DNA from: Flavobacterium limnophilum | GTDB taxonomy: Bacteria > Bacteroidota > Bacteroidia > Flavobacteriales > Flavobacteriaceae | Assembly (NCBI RefSeq): GCF_027111315.2 | Contig: NZ_CP114289.2 | Location: 4,340,001-4,404,000, forward strand | Reading direction: 5' to 3' | Length of the DNA: 64,000 nt | In this document: positions 25,177-33,655 of the stretch, one piece after another | Position numbering within the stretch: the stretch's first letter is position 1 | How the letters are laid out: the number at the start of each line of letters is the position of its first letter | The notes under the pieces: generated by a model | The model's input: the letters and a program-made list of their open reading frames with translations, nothing else | Told to the model about the DNA's origin: nothing | Database searches by the model: none | Translations under genes and position numbers: made by a program

Positions 25177-25767
25177 ATGAAAAAATCATTACTTATTCTT
25201 GCACTAGCTGTATTTAGCTTTGCAAATGCTCAAAAAGGCACAGTTTTAGTTTTAGGAAACGTGGGATATTATTCCCAAAAATCAGATGTTTCGTTGGGAG
25301 TTAGACCCACACAAAACAATTTCAATTTCTCTCCAAAAGTGGGTTATCAATACAATGACAACTGGACTGTGGGTGTTGAATCGTCAATTTCAAATTCAAA
25401 ACAGACTTATACATCAGGCGAATACAAATCCAATAATTTTTCTGTGGGTGGTTTTCTTCGTTATTCTAAACCAATAGGAGGGATTTTTTCTGCTTATGCG
25501 GACCTAGGTACGGGTTATCATAATGCAGAGCAAACACAATATAATGGAGGCATTAATCCATACATATCAACAATTAAGGGGACTGGTTTTTATGTAGGAG
25601 TAACACCTGCTTTATTTTTAAACATTAATAAAGGGTTTGGTTTAAATTTTAATTTGGGAAGTATAGGTTATAGCACTCTAAATTATAGTAATTCAGGAAA
25701 TGACACTCAAAATTTTGATTTTAGTTTTGGTCAAGCCTTTAGTGTCGGGATTTCTAAAAACTTTTAA
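25177..25767 (+). CDS. outer-membrane beta-barrel protein, 196 aa
   Basis: Signal peptide MKKSLLILALAVFSFANAQ with cleavage after the Ala-Gln pair. Alternating hydrophobic/polar strands rich in Gly, Tyr, Asn and Ser follow, ending in a terminal Phe (VGISKNF) as outer-membrane barrels do. Strand-like stretches include YNDNWTVGVESSIS, FSVGGFLRYSKP and FDFSFGQAFSVG. This resembles the small 8-strand OmpW/OmpA-barrel-like 'outer membrane beta-barrel' family. No neighbour suggests a role, and a terminator follows at 25791. Confidence 0.8.
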   Translation: MKKSLLILALAVFSFANAQKGTVLVLGNVGYYSQKSDVSLGVRPTQNNFNFSPKVGYQYNDNWTVGVESSISNSKQTYTSGEYKSNNFSVGGFLRYSKPIGGIFSAYADLGTGYHNAEQTQYNGGINPYISTIKGTGFYVGVTPALFLNINKGFGLNFNLGSIGYSTLNYSNSGNDTQNFDFSFGQAFSVGISKNF

Positions 25768-25790
25768 AACTTTACTTTGTTGCGTTTTTC

Positions 25791-25818
25791 AAAAGCATTC
25801 GTTTCTACGTATGCTTTT
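25791..25818 (+). terminator. terminator of the outer-membrane protein gene
   Basis: AAAAGCAT (25791-25798) pairs with ATGCTTTT (25811-25818), extended inward by CGT/ACG across a T-T mismatch, and is followed by TTGTTTG. Confidence 0.75.
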
Positions 25819-25996
25819 TTGTTTGAGTAAATGTCCATAATTTGGCAATGAATAAAGAAGTTACAAGTATGCTGCCAGAAAGTTCTTATCGGGTTGTTGT
25901 TTAATTGTTATTTTGAGGCTTCATTTTTAATTATTTAGTAATGAAAATTAAGTTTTATAGATAATTCTTTTTTTGTTGGATAAAATCAGACTTTTT

Positions 25997-26029
25997 TTTG
26001 GTTTGACAAAAAAAATATTTATACATTTG
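25997..26029 (+). promoter_or_regulatory. promoter of the aromatic amino acid operon
   Basis: TACATTTG at 26022-26029 is a perfect TAnnTTTG box. TTTG occurs at 25997-26000 (21-base gap) and again at 26002-26005 (16-base gap). Transcription would start near 26036, about 23 bases before the leader peptide. Confidence 0.75.
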
Positions 26030-26058
26030 CAAAGAATTTATTAAAAAACAGAAACAAA

Positions 26059-26115
26059 ATGTCTCATAACCGTTTTTATTTTAGCAATACTTACTATTTC
26101 TTCTTTAGGAAGTAA
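26059..26115 (+). CDS. Phe/Tyr leader peptide of the aromatic operon attenuator
   Basis: ATG 26059 to TAA 26113-26115 encodes MSHNRFYFSNTYYFFFRK, 18 residues with five Phe and three Tyr, including the run YYFFF near the end. It is preceded by a good promoter and followed by a terminator/antiterminator pair just before prephenate dehydratase. By analogy with enterobacterial pheL, ribosomes stalled at these codons when charged Phe- or Tyr-tRNA is scarce would favour the antiterminator. The stop codon overlaps the first base of the antiterminator strand. Confidence 0.88.
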   Translation: MSHNRFYFSNTYYFFFRK

Positions 26116-26195
26116 GGATTGTCTATGGTTATTTGAAAGATTAAGAAACAAATAAAACTAATATACAATCCTGATGAAAATCAGGATTTTTTTTT
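26115..26195 (+). promoter_or_regulatory. transcription attenuator (antiterminator and terminator)
   Basis: Terminator: AATCCTGAT (26167-26175) pairs with ATCAGGATT (26180-26188) around a GAAA loop, and a run of nine T spans 26187-26195. Antiterminator: AGGATTGT (26115-26122) pairs with ACAATCCT (26165-26172). That strand overlaps the terminator's left arm, so only one hairpin can form. A ribosome that reaches the leader stop codon would cover the antiterminator strand and allow termination. Confidence 0.88.
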
Positions 26196-26203
26196 GAGTA
26201 TAA

Positions 26204-27031
26204 ATGAGAACAAAAATTGCAATACAAGGTATAAAAGGCTCTTTCCATCATCAGGTGGCGCAAGATTATTTCTATCAAAATATAGAAGTTGACGAATGTA
26301 TGTCTTTTGAAGAATTGGTGGATAGCGTTTTGTCAGGCAAATCGGATCAGGCGGTTATGGCAATCGAGAATTCCATTGCGGGTCCCATTATTCCCAATTA
26401 TGCCTTGATTGACAAAAACAATTTGCACATTGTTGGGGAACATTATTTAGACATTCACCAGAATTTAATGGCATTAAAAGGCCAGAAAATTGAAGATATC
26501 CAAGAAGTGCATTCGCATCCGATGGCTTTATTGCAATGTATGGAGTTCTTGAAAAAATACCCAAACATAAAAATAGTCGAAGATAAAGATACAGCTGAAA
26601 CAGCAAGAAGAATTTACGAAAAACAGTTGAAAGGAATTGCAGCAATTGCCAGTAAAACAGCTTCTGAAATGTATGATTTGGAGATTTTGGCGCCGGAAAT
26701 TCAAACGATTAACAATAATATGACTCGTTTTGTTATTATCAACAAAGAAGAGAAATTTGTCGAAGAAGACGAAATCAACAGGGCTTCCATCAAATTCGAA
26801 TTGGATCACAAACGTGGAAGTTTGGCAGCAGTTTTGAACGTGATGAGCGATTGCAAATTAAATTTAACCAAAATTCAATCTTTGCCAAAAATAGAAACAC
26901 CTTGGAAATATTCGTTTTTTGTGGACGTTACTTTCGAAAAATATGAAGACTACGCCAAAGCAAAATCCTTGTTGGAAATTATGGCGGAATATTTCAAAGT
27001 GTTGGGAGAATATAAAAATACAAAACCGTGA
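26204..27031 (+). CDS. pheA: prephenate dehydratase
   Basis: Converts prephenate to phenylpyruvate in phenylalanine synthesis. The 275 residues include the substrate-binding domain (IAIQGIKGSFHHQVAQDYF, VMAIENSIAGPI, the SHPMALLQC motif and NNMTRFVII with the catalytic Thr-Arg-Phe) and a C-terminal ACT domain from about residue 195 (LDHKRGSLAAVLNVMSDCKLNLTKIQSLP), which binds Phe for feedback control. There is no fused chorismate mutase; that activity is on the DAHP synthase at 29117. The stop overlaps the next start by four bases (GTGA). Confidence 0.95.
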   Translation: MRTKIAIQGIKGSFHHQVAQDYFYQNIEVDECMSFEELVDSVLSGKSDQAVMAIENSIAGPIIPNYALIDKNNLHIVGEHYLDIHQNLMALKGQKIEDIQEVHSHPMALLQCMEFLKKYPNIKIVEDKDTAETARRIYEKQLKGIAAIASKTASEMYDLEILAPEIQTINNNMTRFVIINKEEKFVEEDEINRASIKFELDHKRGSLAAVLNVMSDCKLNLTKIQSLPKIETPWKYSFFVDVTFEKYEDYAKAKSLLEIMAEYFKVLGEYKNTKP

Positions 27032-28176
27032 TACAAACAGCAAAACGTTTAGATATAGTGGAAGAATACTATTTCTCCTCAAAATTGAGAGAAGTAAGAC
27101 AATTGGCTTCCGAAGGAAAACCGATCATCAATATGGGAATTGGAAGTCCTGATTTAAAGCCTTCACAAGCCGTTATTGATGCAGTAACTTTGGCAATGCA
27201 GGAAGAAAATGCACATCAATATCAAAGTTACCAAGGATTGCCGGAATTGAGAAAAGGAATGGCCGATTTTTATCAAAACAACTATGGAGTTGCCTTGAAT
27301 CCGAATACCGAGATTTTGCCTTTGATGGGTTCCAAAGAAGGAATTATGCACATTTCATTGGCGTTTTTGAACGAAGGAGACCAAGTTTTGATTCCAAATC
27401 CGGGGTATCCTACTTATTCTTCGGTGACGAATTTGGTTGGAGCCGTACCAGTTTATTACGATTTGAAAGAAGACAATAATTGGGAACCTGATTTCGAAGC
27501 TTTGGAAAAATTAGATTTATCGAAAGTAAAAATAATGTGGTTGGGTTATCCGCACATGCCGACAGGAGCGAGAGGAAGTTTGGAATTGTTTGAAAAGTTG
27601 GTTGCTTTCGCCAAAAAAAACAACATCTTGTTGATTAATGACAATCCATATAGTTTTGTTTTGAATGACAATCCAATGAGTTTGTTGCAGGTTGAAGGAG
27701 CAAAAGACGTGGCATTAGAATTGAATTCTTTATCAAAAACCTTCAATATGGCAGGTTGGCGAGTGGGAATGGTGTTGGGAAATGCAGCTTGTATTGATGC
27801 AGTTTTGAAAGTAAAAAGTAATATGGACAGCGGAATGTTCTTTGGAATCCAAAAAGGAGCAATTGCAGCCTTGAAAAGCGATCAATCTTGGTTCGATTCG
27901 ATGAACGCTGTTTACAAGAAAAGAAGAGTTTTAACAGAACAATTAGCTGAAAAGTTAGGTTGTGAAGTCTATAAGGAAGGCGTTGGATTATTTGTTTGGG
28001 CAAAATTACCAGCAGGAATAACATCTTCAGAAGATTTTATAGATAAAATTTTATACGAAAAATCAATTTTCATCACTCCGGGAACAATTTTCGGTTCCAA
28101 TGGAGAAGGATATATCCGATTTGCACTTTGCGTGAAAGAGGAAAAAGTGCAAGAAGCAATAGATAGATTTGTGTAG
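27028..28176 (+). CDS. PLP-dependent aromatic/aspartate-type aminotransferase
   Basis: A class I/II aminotransferase of 382 residues, probably the last step to Phe and Tyr from their keto acids. Visible marks are INMGIGSPDLKPSQ, YQSYQGLPELR, LMGSKEGIMH, IPNPGYPTYSS, the NDNPY segment and the PLP lysine in LNSLSKTFNMAGWRVG. The start is GTG 27028, overlapping the pheA stop, which implies coupled translation. Its place between pheA and tyrA argues for aromatic keto-acid substrates, though LL-diaminopimelate or aspartate aminotransferases look similar. Confidence 0.85.
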   Translation: MIQTAKRLDIVEEYYFSSKLREVRQLASEGKPIINMGIGSPDLKPSQAVIDAVTLAMQEENAHQYQSYQGLPELRKGMADFYQNNYGVALNPNTEILPLMGSKEGIMHISLAFLNEGDQVLIPNPGYPTYSSVTNLVGAVPVYYDLKEDNNWEPDFEALEKLDLSKVKIMWLGYPHMPTGARGSLELFEKLVAFAKKNNILLINDNPYSFVLNDNPMSLLQVEGAKDVALELNSLSKTFNMAGWRVGMVLGNAACIDAVLKVKSNMDSGMFFGIQKGAIAALKSDQSWFDSMNAVYKKRRVLTEQLAEKLGCEVYKEGVGLFVWAKLPAGITSSEDFIDKILYEKSIFITPGTIFGSNGEGYIRFALCVKEEKVQEAIDRFV

Positions 28177-28196
28177 AGACGCGATTTATCGCGTCT
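28177..28196. repeat. short hairpin between aminotransferase gene and tyrA
   Basis: AGACGCGAT (28177-28185) pairs with ATCGCGTCT (28188-28196) with a TT centre. Same GAGACG hairpin family as 24085-24113. No T-run, so probably not a terminator. Confidence 0.6.
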
Positions 28197-28218
28197 AAAT
28201 AATTTGCAATTAAAGAAA

Positions 28219-29076
28219 ATGAAAGTACACGTAATAGGAATAGGATTAATAGGCGGTTCGATGGTTTTGGACATCAAATCACTGCATCCGGACGCGACTA
28301 TTTATGGAATTGACAACAACGAAAGCCATTTGGCGGAAGCTATTGCTCTTGGAGTTGTTGACCAAGCGGCGACATTCGAAGATTTGGCGGTAGCCGATTT
28401 TGTAATCGTTTCGGTTCCTGTTGATATAGCATTGACCCTTTTGCCAAAAGTTTTGGATGCAATCGGAGAGAATACGATTGTTTTTGAAGTGGGTTCTACG
28501 AAGACGCCAATTTGCGAAGCGGTGGCGGATCATCCAAGAAGAAGAAATTTCATTGCCACGCATCCCATTGCGGGAACTGAATTTTCTGGGCCTTCGGCGG
28601 CGATAAAAAACTTGTTTCAAGGAAAAACCAACATCATTTGCGAAGTCGAAAAAACGACTTTCAAGTTGCAGGAGAAAGCCTTGGATTTGTTCAAGAGTAT
28701 GGGAATGAGAATCCGTTACATGGATCCAAAATCGCACGACAAGCATATTGCTTATGTGTCGCATTTGTCCCATATCAGTTCGTTTATGCTTGGGAAAACG
28801 GTTATCAATAAAGAGAAAGACGAACAGGATATTTTTGACATGGCGGGTTCCGGATTCGAAAGCACGGTTCGTTTGGCTAAAAGTTCCCCGGCAATGTGGA
28901 CACCAATCTTTAAACAGAATAAAAAGCAAGTCATAAAAACATTGGAAGAATATATCTCTAATTTATCCAATTTCAAAGAATTATTGGAGAAAGATGATTA
29001 TGATGCGATATTCAACGAAATGCAAAGCGTGAATAAAATCAGGGAAATATTAAACGGAATGAACAGTAAAAAATAA
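28219..29076 (+). CDS. tyrA: prephenate dehydrogenase
   Basis: NAD(P)-dependent oxidative decarboxylation of prephenate to hydroxyphenylpyruvate in tyrosine synthesis. The 285-residue protein starts at ATG 28219; the TTG at 28204 is in frame but precedes the domain. It has the Rossmann motif HVIGIGLIGGSM, SVPVDIALTLLP, EVGSTKTPI, the catalytic THPIAGTEFSGP with its His, and SHDKHIAYVSHLSHISS. It has no ACT domain. It lies within the attenuated operon, so Tyr codons in the leader make sense. Confidence 0.95.
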   Translation: MKVHVIGIGLIGGSMVLDIKSLHPDATIYGIDNNESHLAEAIALGVVDQAATFEDLAVADFVIVSVPVDIALTLLPKVLDAIGENTIVFEVGSTKTPICEAVADHPRRRNFIATHPIAGTEFSGPSAAIKNLFQGKTNIICEVEKTTFKLQEKALDLFKSMGMRIRYMDPKSHDKHIAYVSHLSHISSFMLGKTVINKEKDEQDIFDMAGSGFESTVRLAKSSPAMWTPIFKQNKKQVIKTLEEYISNLSNFKELLEKDDYDAIFNEMQSVNKIREILNGMNSKK

Positions 29077-29116
29077 TATCAAAATAAACACAACAAAAAA
29101 TAAATATTTAGAAAAG

Positions 29117-30196
29117 ATGGAAAACAAGAAAGAAATGAGAAATTGGTTGAACGAATTCAATTTGTCTCATCCATTAGTGATAGCAGGACCTTGTAGTGCT
29201 GAGACCGAAGAGCAAGTATTGAAAATTGCTCACGAATTGAAAGATTCTGATGTAAGCGTTTTTAGAGCAGGAATTTGGAAACCAAGAACTCGTCCAGGAG
29301 GATTTGAAGGTGTTGGAGAAATTGGACTGAAATGGTTGAAAAAAGCAAAAGCAGAAACAGGAATGCTTATGGGAACTGAGGTTGCCACTGCTGCACACTG
29401 TAAATTGGCTTTAGAATATGATATCGATGTTTTGTGGGTTGGTGCTCGTACCACTGCAAATCCATTTGCGGTTCAAGAAATTGCCGATACTTTGAAAGGA
29501 ACTGATAAAATCGTTTTGATCAAAAACCCGGTAAACCCTGATATGGCTTTATGGTTGGGTGGTGTAGAGCGTTTGTATGCTGCCGGAATCGAAAAATTAG
29601 GAGTAATTCACAGAGGTTTTTCTACTTACGAAAAAACAAAATACAGAAACATTCCAGAATGGCAAATTGCTATCGAATTGCAAAATAAATTCCCTGATTT
29701 ACCATTAATTATTGATCCATCACATATTACAGGAAACCGTAACATGATTCTTGAAGTGACTCAAGAAGCTTTGGATTTGAATTATGACGGTATGATTATC
29801 GAAACGCATATTGATCCAGACAATGCTTGGTCTGATGCAGCACAACAAGTTACTCCAGACGCTTTGAAACAAATCTTGAAAGATTTGAAAATCAGAAAAG
29901 TAAGTGGTGACAATGACTTTGACCAAAAAATGACAAAATTGAGAGCAAACATCGATGTTTTGGACGCTAATTTATTAGAGCTTTTAGGAAAACGTATGAA
30001 AGTGGCTGACGAAATTGGTCAAGTGAAAAAAGAAAATAACGTGGCTGTATTGCAAAACAACCGTTGGAACGAAATCCAGGTAAAAATGGTTGCCGAAGGA
30101 GCTAAAAAAGGATTGACAGAAGAATTTATCGTTAAATTATTCAGAGGAATCCACCAAGAAAGCATCGAACATCAAGAGAAAATATTGAACTCTTAA
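29117..30196 (+). CDS. bifunctional DAHP synthase / chorismate mutase
   Basis: Joins the first shikimate step (DAHP from PEP and erythrose 4-phosphate) to the chorismate branch point. The N-terminal ~260 residues are a type I-beta DAHP synthase (VIAGPCSAETEEQ, FRAGIWKPRTRPGGFEG, HRGFSTYEK, IIDPSHITG). The C-terminal ~90 residues are an AroQ-type chorismate mutase (MTKLRANIDVLDANLLELLGKRM, VADEIGQVKKENN). The fusion order and 359-residue length are typical of Bacteroidota. It is the last gene of the pheA operon, and a strong terminator follows. Confidence 0.95.
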   Translation: MENKKEMRNWLNEFNLSHPLVIAGPCSAETEEQVLKIAHELKDSDVSVFRAGIWKPRTRPGGFEGVGEIGLKWLKKAKAETGMLMGTEVATAAHCKLALEYDIDVLWVGARTTANPFAVQEIADTLKGTDKIVLIKNPVNPDMALWLGGVERLYAAGIEKLGVIHRGFSTYEKTKYRNIPEWQIAIELQNKFPDLPLIIDPSHITGNRNMILEVTQEALDLNYDGMIIETHIDPDNAWSDAAQQVTPDALKQILKDLKIRKVSGDNDFDQKMTKLRANIDVLDANLLELLGKRMKVADEIGQVKKENNVAVLQNNRWNEIQVKMVAEGAKKGLTEEFIVKLFRGIHQESIEHQEKILNS

Positions 30197-30217
30197 CCAG
30201 TGTTTTTCTAAAAATAG

Positions 30218-30251
30218 AATCCCCATACTTGTTCAAAAAAGTATGGGGATT
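30218..30251. terminator. bidirectional terminator after the aromatic operon
   Basis: A 13-bp stem, AATCCCCATACTT (30218-30230) with AAGTATGGGGATT (30239-30251), is followed by TTTGTTTTT. It lies between convergent genes. Confidence 0.9.
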
Positions 30252-30259
30252 TTTGTTTT

Positions 30260-31000
30260 TTAAAATGATTTAAGGATTAAATCAACAACAATAATAAGTG
30301 AAATCAAACAGCTTAAAAATATCAGTTGGCTCAACAATGTCAATAGTAATGATTTTTTCAAGCTCAGTTTATTGAAAAACTGTGCATTTGTCCAATAGAT
30401 GAACACAACGTCAATTAGATAAATGACTAATGAAAGTGTCTGCATAGAATGAGTTCCATTGAAATGATTAAGCAATGGAAATAAAGCGATGTGCACAAAC
30501 AGTTTTTGGGAAGCCTTGAAAGTATTCAGGATGAAGTATTCCACTAAATTGTAGCCCTGTTTTCTAAAAGCAATGCTTGTGCCAATAGTGTACAAAGGAA
30601 TCATCAAAAGAGTAGTCCATGCATAATGTGTACCCATCCATTCGTTGAATTTAACGTTGTCGATTCCAGTTTCTGTGGTACGTTGCACCGTAGTTTCAAC
30701 AAAACTGATATGGAAATAATGGTACATAAATCCATAAAGGGATGCCAAAATAATAACCAAAGAGATTGGTTTTAAATGTTTGATTCGCTTTCCTTCAATA
30801 AATTCTCTAATGGTATGGCCAGGTCTGGTAAATAATTGTTTGCCAGAATACAAAATCCCTTCGTCAAAATGGAATAAACTATGCCTGATTTCATGCCATA
30901 GAAAATGAAAATTCAATCGATGTGTTTCGGCAGTTTGCCCACAATTGCTACAATAATGCCCTGAGTAAATGTGGTTACAGTTTTTACAGGTTACCTTCAT
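30260..31000 (-). CDS. DUF3667 membrane protein with N-terminal zinc ribbon
   Basis: A 246-residue protein opening with a zinc-ribbon-like Cys5-x2-Cys8 ... Cys17-x2-Cys20 (KNCNHIYSGHYCSNCGQ), then the conserved HEIRHSLFHFDEGILYSGKQLFTRPG and IREFIEGKRIKHLKP segments that define DUF3667. Four or five membrane spans follow, including the C-terminal LLTLLSQLIFLSCLISLIIV. The family is widespread in Bacteroidota and uncharacterised. It is a single gene, convergent with the aromatic operon. Confidence 0.85.
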   Translation of the reverse strand: MKVTCKNCNHIYSGHYCSNCGQTAETHRLNFHFLWHEIRHSLFHFDEGILYSGKQLFTRPGHTIREFIEGKRIKHLKPISLVIILASLYGFMYHYFHISFVETTVQRTTETGIDNVKFNEWMGTHYAWTTLLMIPLYTIGTSIAFRKQGYNLVEYFILNTFKASQKLFVHIALFPLLNHFNGTHSMQTLSLVIYLIDVVFIYWTNAQFFNKLSLKKSLLLTLLSQLIFLSCLISLIIVVDLILKSF

Positions 31001-31121
31001 TTTTTATCGATTAGGTTATTGAATTCTGTGTTTTGACAAAGCCAAGTTGATTATTTTCAATAGTAATTAAACCTTTTGGTAGATATAAATAACTTTCAAC
31101 TGTAAACCTAAAACAAAATTT

Positions 31122-31129
31122 TATCTTTG
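31122..31129 (+). promoter_or_regulatory. -7 box of the rsgA promoter
   Basis: TATCTTTG fits TAnnTTTG and lies 64 bases before the rsgA start. No clear TTG was found at the expected -33 distance. Confidence 0.55.
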
Positions 31130-31192
31130 CAAAAAGTTTTAGGTTGTAAATCAGAAATCTAAAATCAGAAATCGAAATTCGCAAATAAAAAA

Positions 31193-32170
31193 ATGACAGG
31201 AACCGTTTATAAATCTACAGGAAGTTGGTACACCGTAAAATCCGATCAAGGTGATTTTATTGAATGCCGCATGAAAGGAAAATTCCGAATCAAAGGCATT
31301 AAAAGTACCAATCCTATTGCTGTGGGCGATATCGTGGATTATGAACTTGAAGAAACTTCGGATACCGTGACGGGAACCATTCATAAAATTCACGACAGGA
31401 AGAATTACATCGTTCGAAAATCAGTGAATCTGTCGCATCAAATGCACATTATTGCGTCGAATATTGACCGCGTTTTCCTTTTGGTTACCATCAATAATCC
31501 ACCAACGACTTTCAATTTCATAGACCGATTTTTGGTCACTGCCGAGGCTTACGGAATAGAAACCATATTGGTTTTTAATAAAATTGATACATTCGACGAT
31601 GCTACTTTGGATGAACAGTTGTATATGCAACACGTTTATGAAGAAATCGGATACCAATGTTTGCGTGTTTCTTCTACCGAAATGAAAGGAATAGAAGAAT
31701 TAAAAGAACTGATGATAGGCAAAGTAAGCATGTTTTCTGGGCATTCAGGCGTAGGAAAATCGACTTTGGTCAATGCTTTGGAACCTTCTTTACATCTAAA
31801 AACCAAGACTATTTCTGAAGCCAGTAAGCAAGGACAGCACACGACCACTTTTGCCGAAATGTATGATTTGTCTTTTGGTGCTCGAATAATAGACACGCCA
31901 GGAATCAAGGGTTTCGGGATTGTCGATATGGAAAAGGAAGAAATCAGTGGTTATTTTCCTGAGTTTTTCCGGTTGAAAGACCAATGTAAATTTAATAATT
32001 GCCTGCACAAAGAAGAACCCCATTGTGCCATCAAAGCAGCTTTGGAAAAAGATGAAATAGCTTGGTCTCGTTATAATAGTTACCTGAAAATCCTTGAAGG
32101 TGACGACGAAAATTACCGAACCGATTCATTTGACGAAGATCGAAAAGCAAGTGATGAAACTAGGAAATAG
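31193..32170 (+). CDS. rsgA: ribosome small-subunit-dependent GTPase A
   Basis: Circularly permuted GTPase that helps mature the 30S subunit. In the 325-residue protein the motif order is permuted as expected: an N-terminal OB-fold (GSWYTVKSDQGDFIECRMKG), then the G4 motif NKID near residue 117, then the G1 loop GHSGVGKST and the G3 motif DTPGIKGFG. A C-terminal zinc site (DQCKFNNCLHKEEPHC) follows. Highly confident. It begins a housekeeping run that continues with dtd at 34333, interrupted by the two-gene ATPase/TOPRIM module. Confidence 0.96.
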   Translation: MTGTVYKSTGSWYTVKSDQGDFIECRMKGKFRIKGIKSTNPIAVGDIVDYELEETSDTVTGTIHKIHDRKNYIVRKSVNLSHQMHIIASNIDRVFLLVTINNPPTTFNFIDRFLVTAEAYGIETILVFNKIDTFDDATLDEQLYMQHVYEEIGYQCLRVSSTEMKGIEELKELMIGKVSMFSGHSGVGKSTLVNALEPSLHLKTKTISEASKQGQHTTTFAEMYDLSFGARIIDTPGIKGFGIVDMEKEEISGYFPEFFRLKDQCKFNNCLHKEEPHCAIKAALEKDEIAWSRYNSYLKILEGDDENYRTDSFDEDRKASDETRK

Positions 32171-32240
32171 TATAAAGGCTTTAATATTTTGTTGAATTCT
32201 AATTAATTAATAATATTTTTGAATAAATAAACTCACAAAT

Positions 32241-33647
32241 ATGATTACATACATAAAAATAAATGGTTTTAAATCCTTTCATAATTTTGAAATGGAGTTT
32301 ACTCCTTTTACAGTAATTGCTGGGGCAAATGCTTCAGGAAAAAGTAATTTATTTGATGCGTTGACTCTATTGTCCAGACTTGCTGAAACAGATAATTTAA
32401 AACGAGCATTTAGTGAGCAAAGAGGAGAATTTATAGAATTATTCACACAATACGGTGACGAAAATTTTGCTAATCAAATAGATTTTGGAATAGAAATGTT
32501 AGTTAACAATAAAGTGAAAGATGCATGGGGAAATGAGGGAATATTGAAATATACTCGTTTAAGATATGATTTGTCAATAAAAAGATTTACAAATTCATCT
32601 GGAATTCAAGATTTAACTGTTGTTTATGAACATTTAGAAAATTTGCAGCATAATAATGACAAATGGATTACTAAATTAATACCTAAAATGGTATTAGAAG
32701 AGTGGAGACCAAAAATTCCAAAGGGAGGAAGAAGAGCAACGCCATATATTTACACCGAACAACGTAGTGATGTTCAAACTGTGATTGTTCCACAAGATGG
32801 AGTTCAAGGAGGAAATAAAAGAACATTTCCTCTTAATAATGCAACTAGAACCGTTTTGAGTAGCTTTGATACAGTTGATTTTAGACATATTCTGGCAGCG
32901 AAAGAAGAAATGAAAAGTTGGAAATTTTTGCAACTTAATCCAGAAGACTTACGCCAAGCTACTAGTAAAAACAATGGAGAGGATATAATTTCAATAAGTG
33001 GGAAAAATTTAGCTGCAGCTTTGTATAGAATTAAACAAGAGGATAGTTATAGTCTAAAAGAAATTTCCAGAAAATTAAATAAATTTTTACCAAATTTCAC
33101 TGAAGTTGATGTTTTTGATGATAAAGAAAATAAACAATATCTAATTAAACTAAAAGATACAGATAAAAAAGAATTTTCATCGAGAGTACTTTCTGAAGGG
33201 ACTTTGAGAATATTAGCTTTGTGTATTTTAGAATATGATGAAAAACATACAGGGTTACTTTGTTTTGAAGAGCCTGAAAACGGAATACATCCTTTCAGGA
33301 TAAAAGCTATGACAGAATTGTTGAAAGATTTATCTGTTGATTTTAATGATACTGAATTACCCTTGCGTCAGGTTATAGTCAATACTCATTCTCCAGTTTT
33401 GGTTGGAAATATGATGAAATGGCAATATGATTCGAATGTGAGTATTTGGTATGCCCAAATGCGTGTTACAATTTCTGAGATTAACGGCAAGAGGATTAAA
33501 TTAAATACCACTAAAATTAGTCGAGTAATAAAAGATGATAGTCAGCAACAACTTAATTTGATTTTTTCTGAACAAGATCGAAAATTGACATTAGCAATAG
33601 TTAAAGATTATTTACAGACATCAGAATTTGAAAGTAATCTTATTTAA
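32241..33647 (+). CDS. AAA/ABC-class ATPase of a putative ATPase-TOPRIM defence pair
   Basis: A 468-residue SMC/OLD-like ATPase. Walker A GANASGKS is at residues 28-35 after the usual ITYIKINGFKSFHNFEMEF opening; the signature-like LSEGTLRILAL is near 317, Walker B CFEEPENGIHP near 341, and the switch His in VNTHSPVLV near 384. The middle (roughly 90-290) is family-specific and unrecognised. Immediately downstream is a TOPRIM-type gene. ATPase plus TOPRIM pairs form anti-phage systems such as Gabija, PARIS and OLD-like modules, so a defence role is likely but inferred. The gene is more A+T-rich than rsgA before it and dtd after it, suggesting transfer. Confidence 0.85.
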   Translation: MITYIKINGFKSFHNFEMEFTPFTVIAGANASGKSNLFDALTLLSRLAETDNLKRAFSEQRGEFIELFTQYGDENFANQIDFGIEMLVNNKVKDAWGNEGILKYTRLRYDLSIKRFTNSSGIQDLTVVYEHLENLQHNNDKWITKLIPKMVLEEWRPKIPKGGRRATPYIYTEQRSDVQTVIVPQDGVQGGNKRTFPLNNATRTVLSSFDTVDFRHILAAKEEMKSWKFLQLNPEDLRQATSKNNGEDIISISGKNLAAALYRIKQEDSYSLKEISRKLNKFLPNFTEVDVFDDKENKQYLIKLKDTDKKEFSSRVLSEGTLRILALCILEYDEKHTGLLCFEEPENGIHPFRIKAMTELLKDLSVDFNDTELPLRQVIVNTHSPVLVGNMMKWQYDSNVSIWYAQMRVTISEINGKRIKLNTTKISRVIKDDSQQQLNLIFSEQDRKLTLAIVKDYLQTSEFESNLI

Positions 33648-33655
33648 CTTGAGGT

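Noticed and set aside
28279..28929. 216-codon minus frame opposite tyrA
   Set aside because: Antisense shadow of a firmly identified gene.
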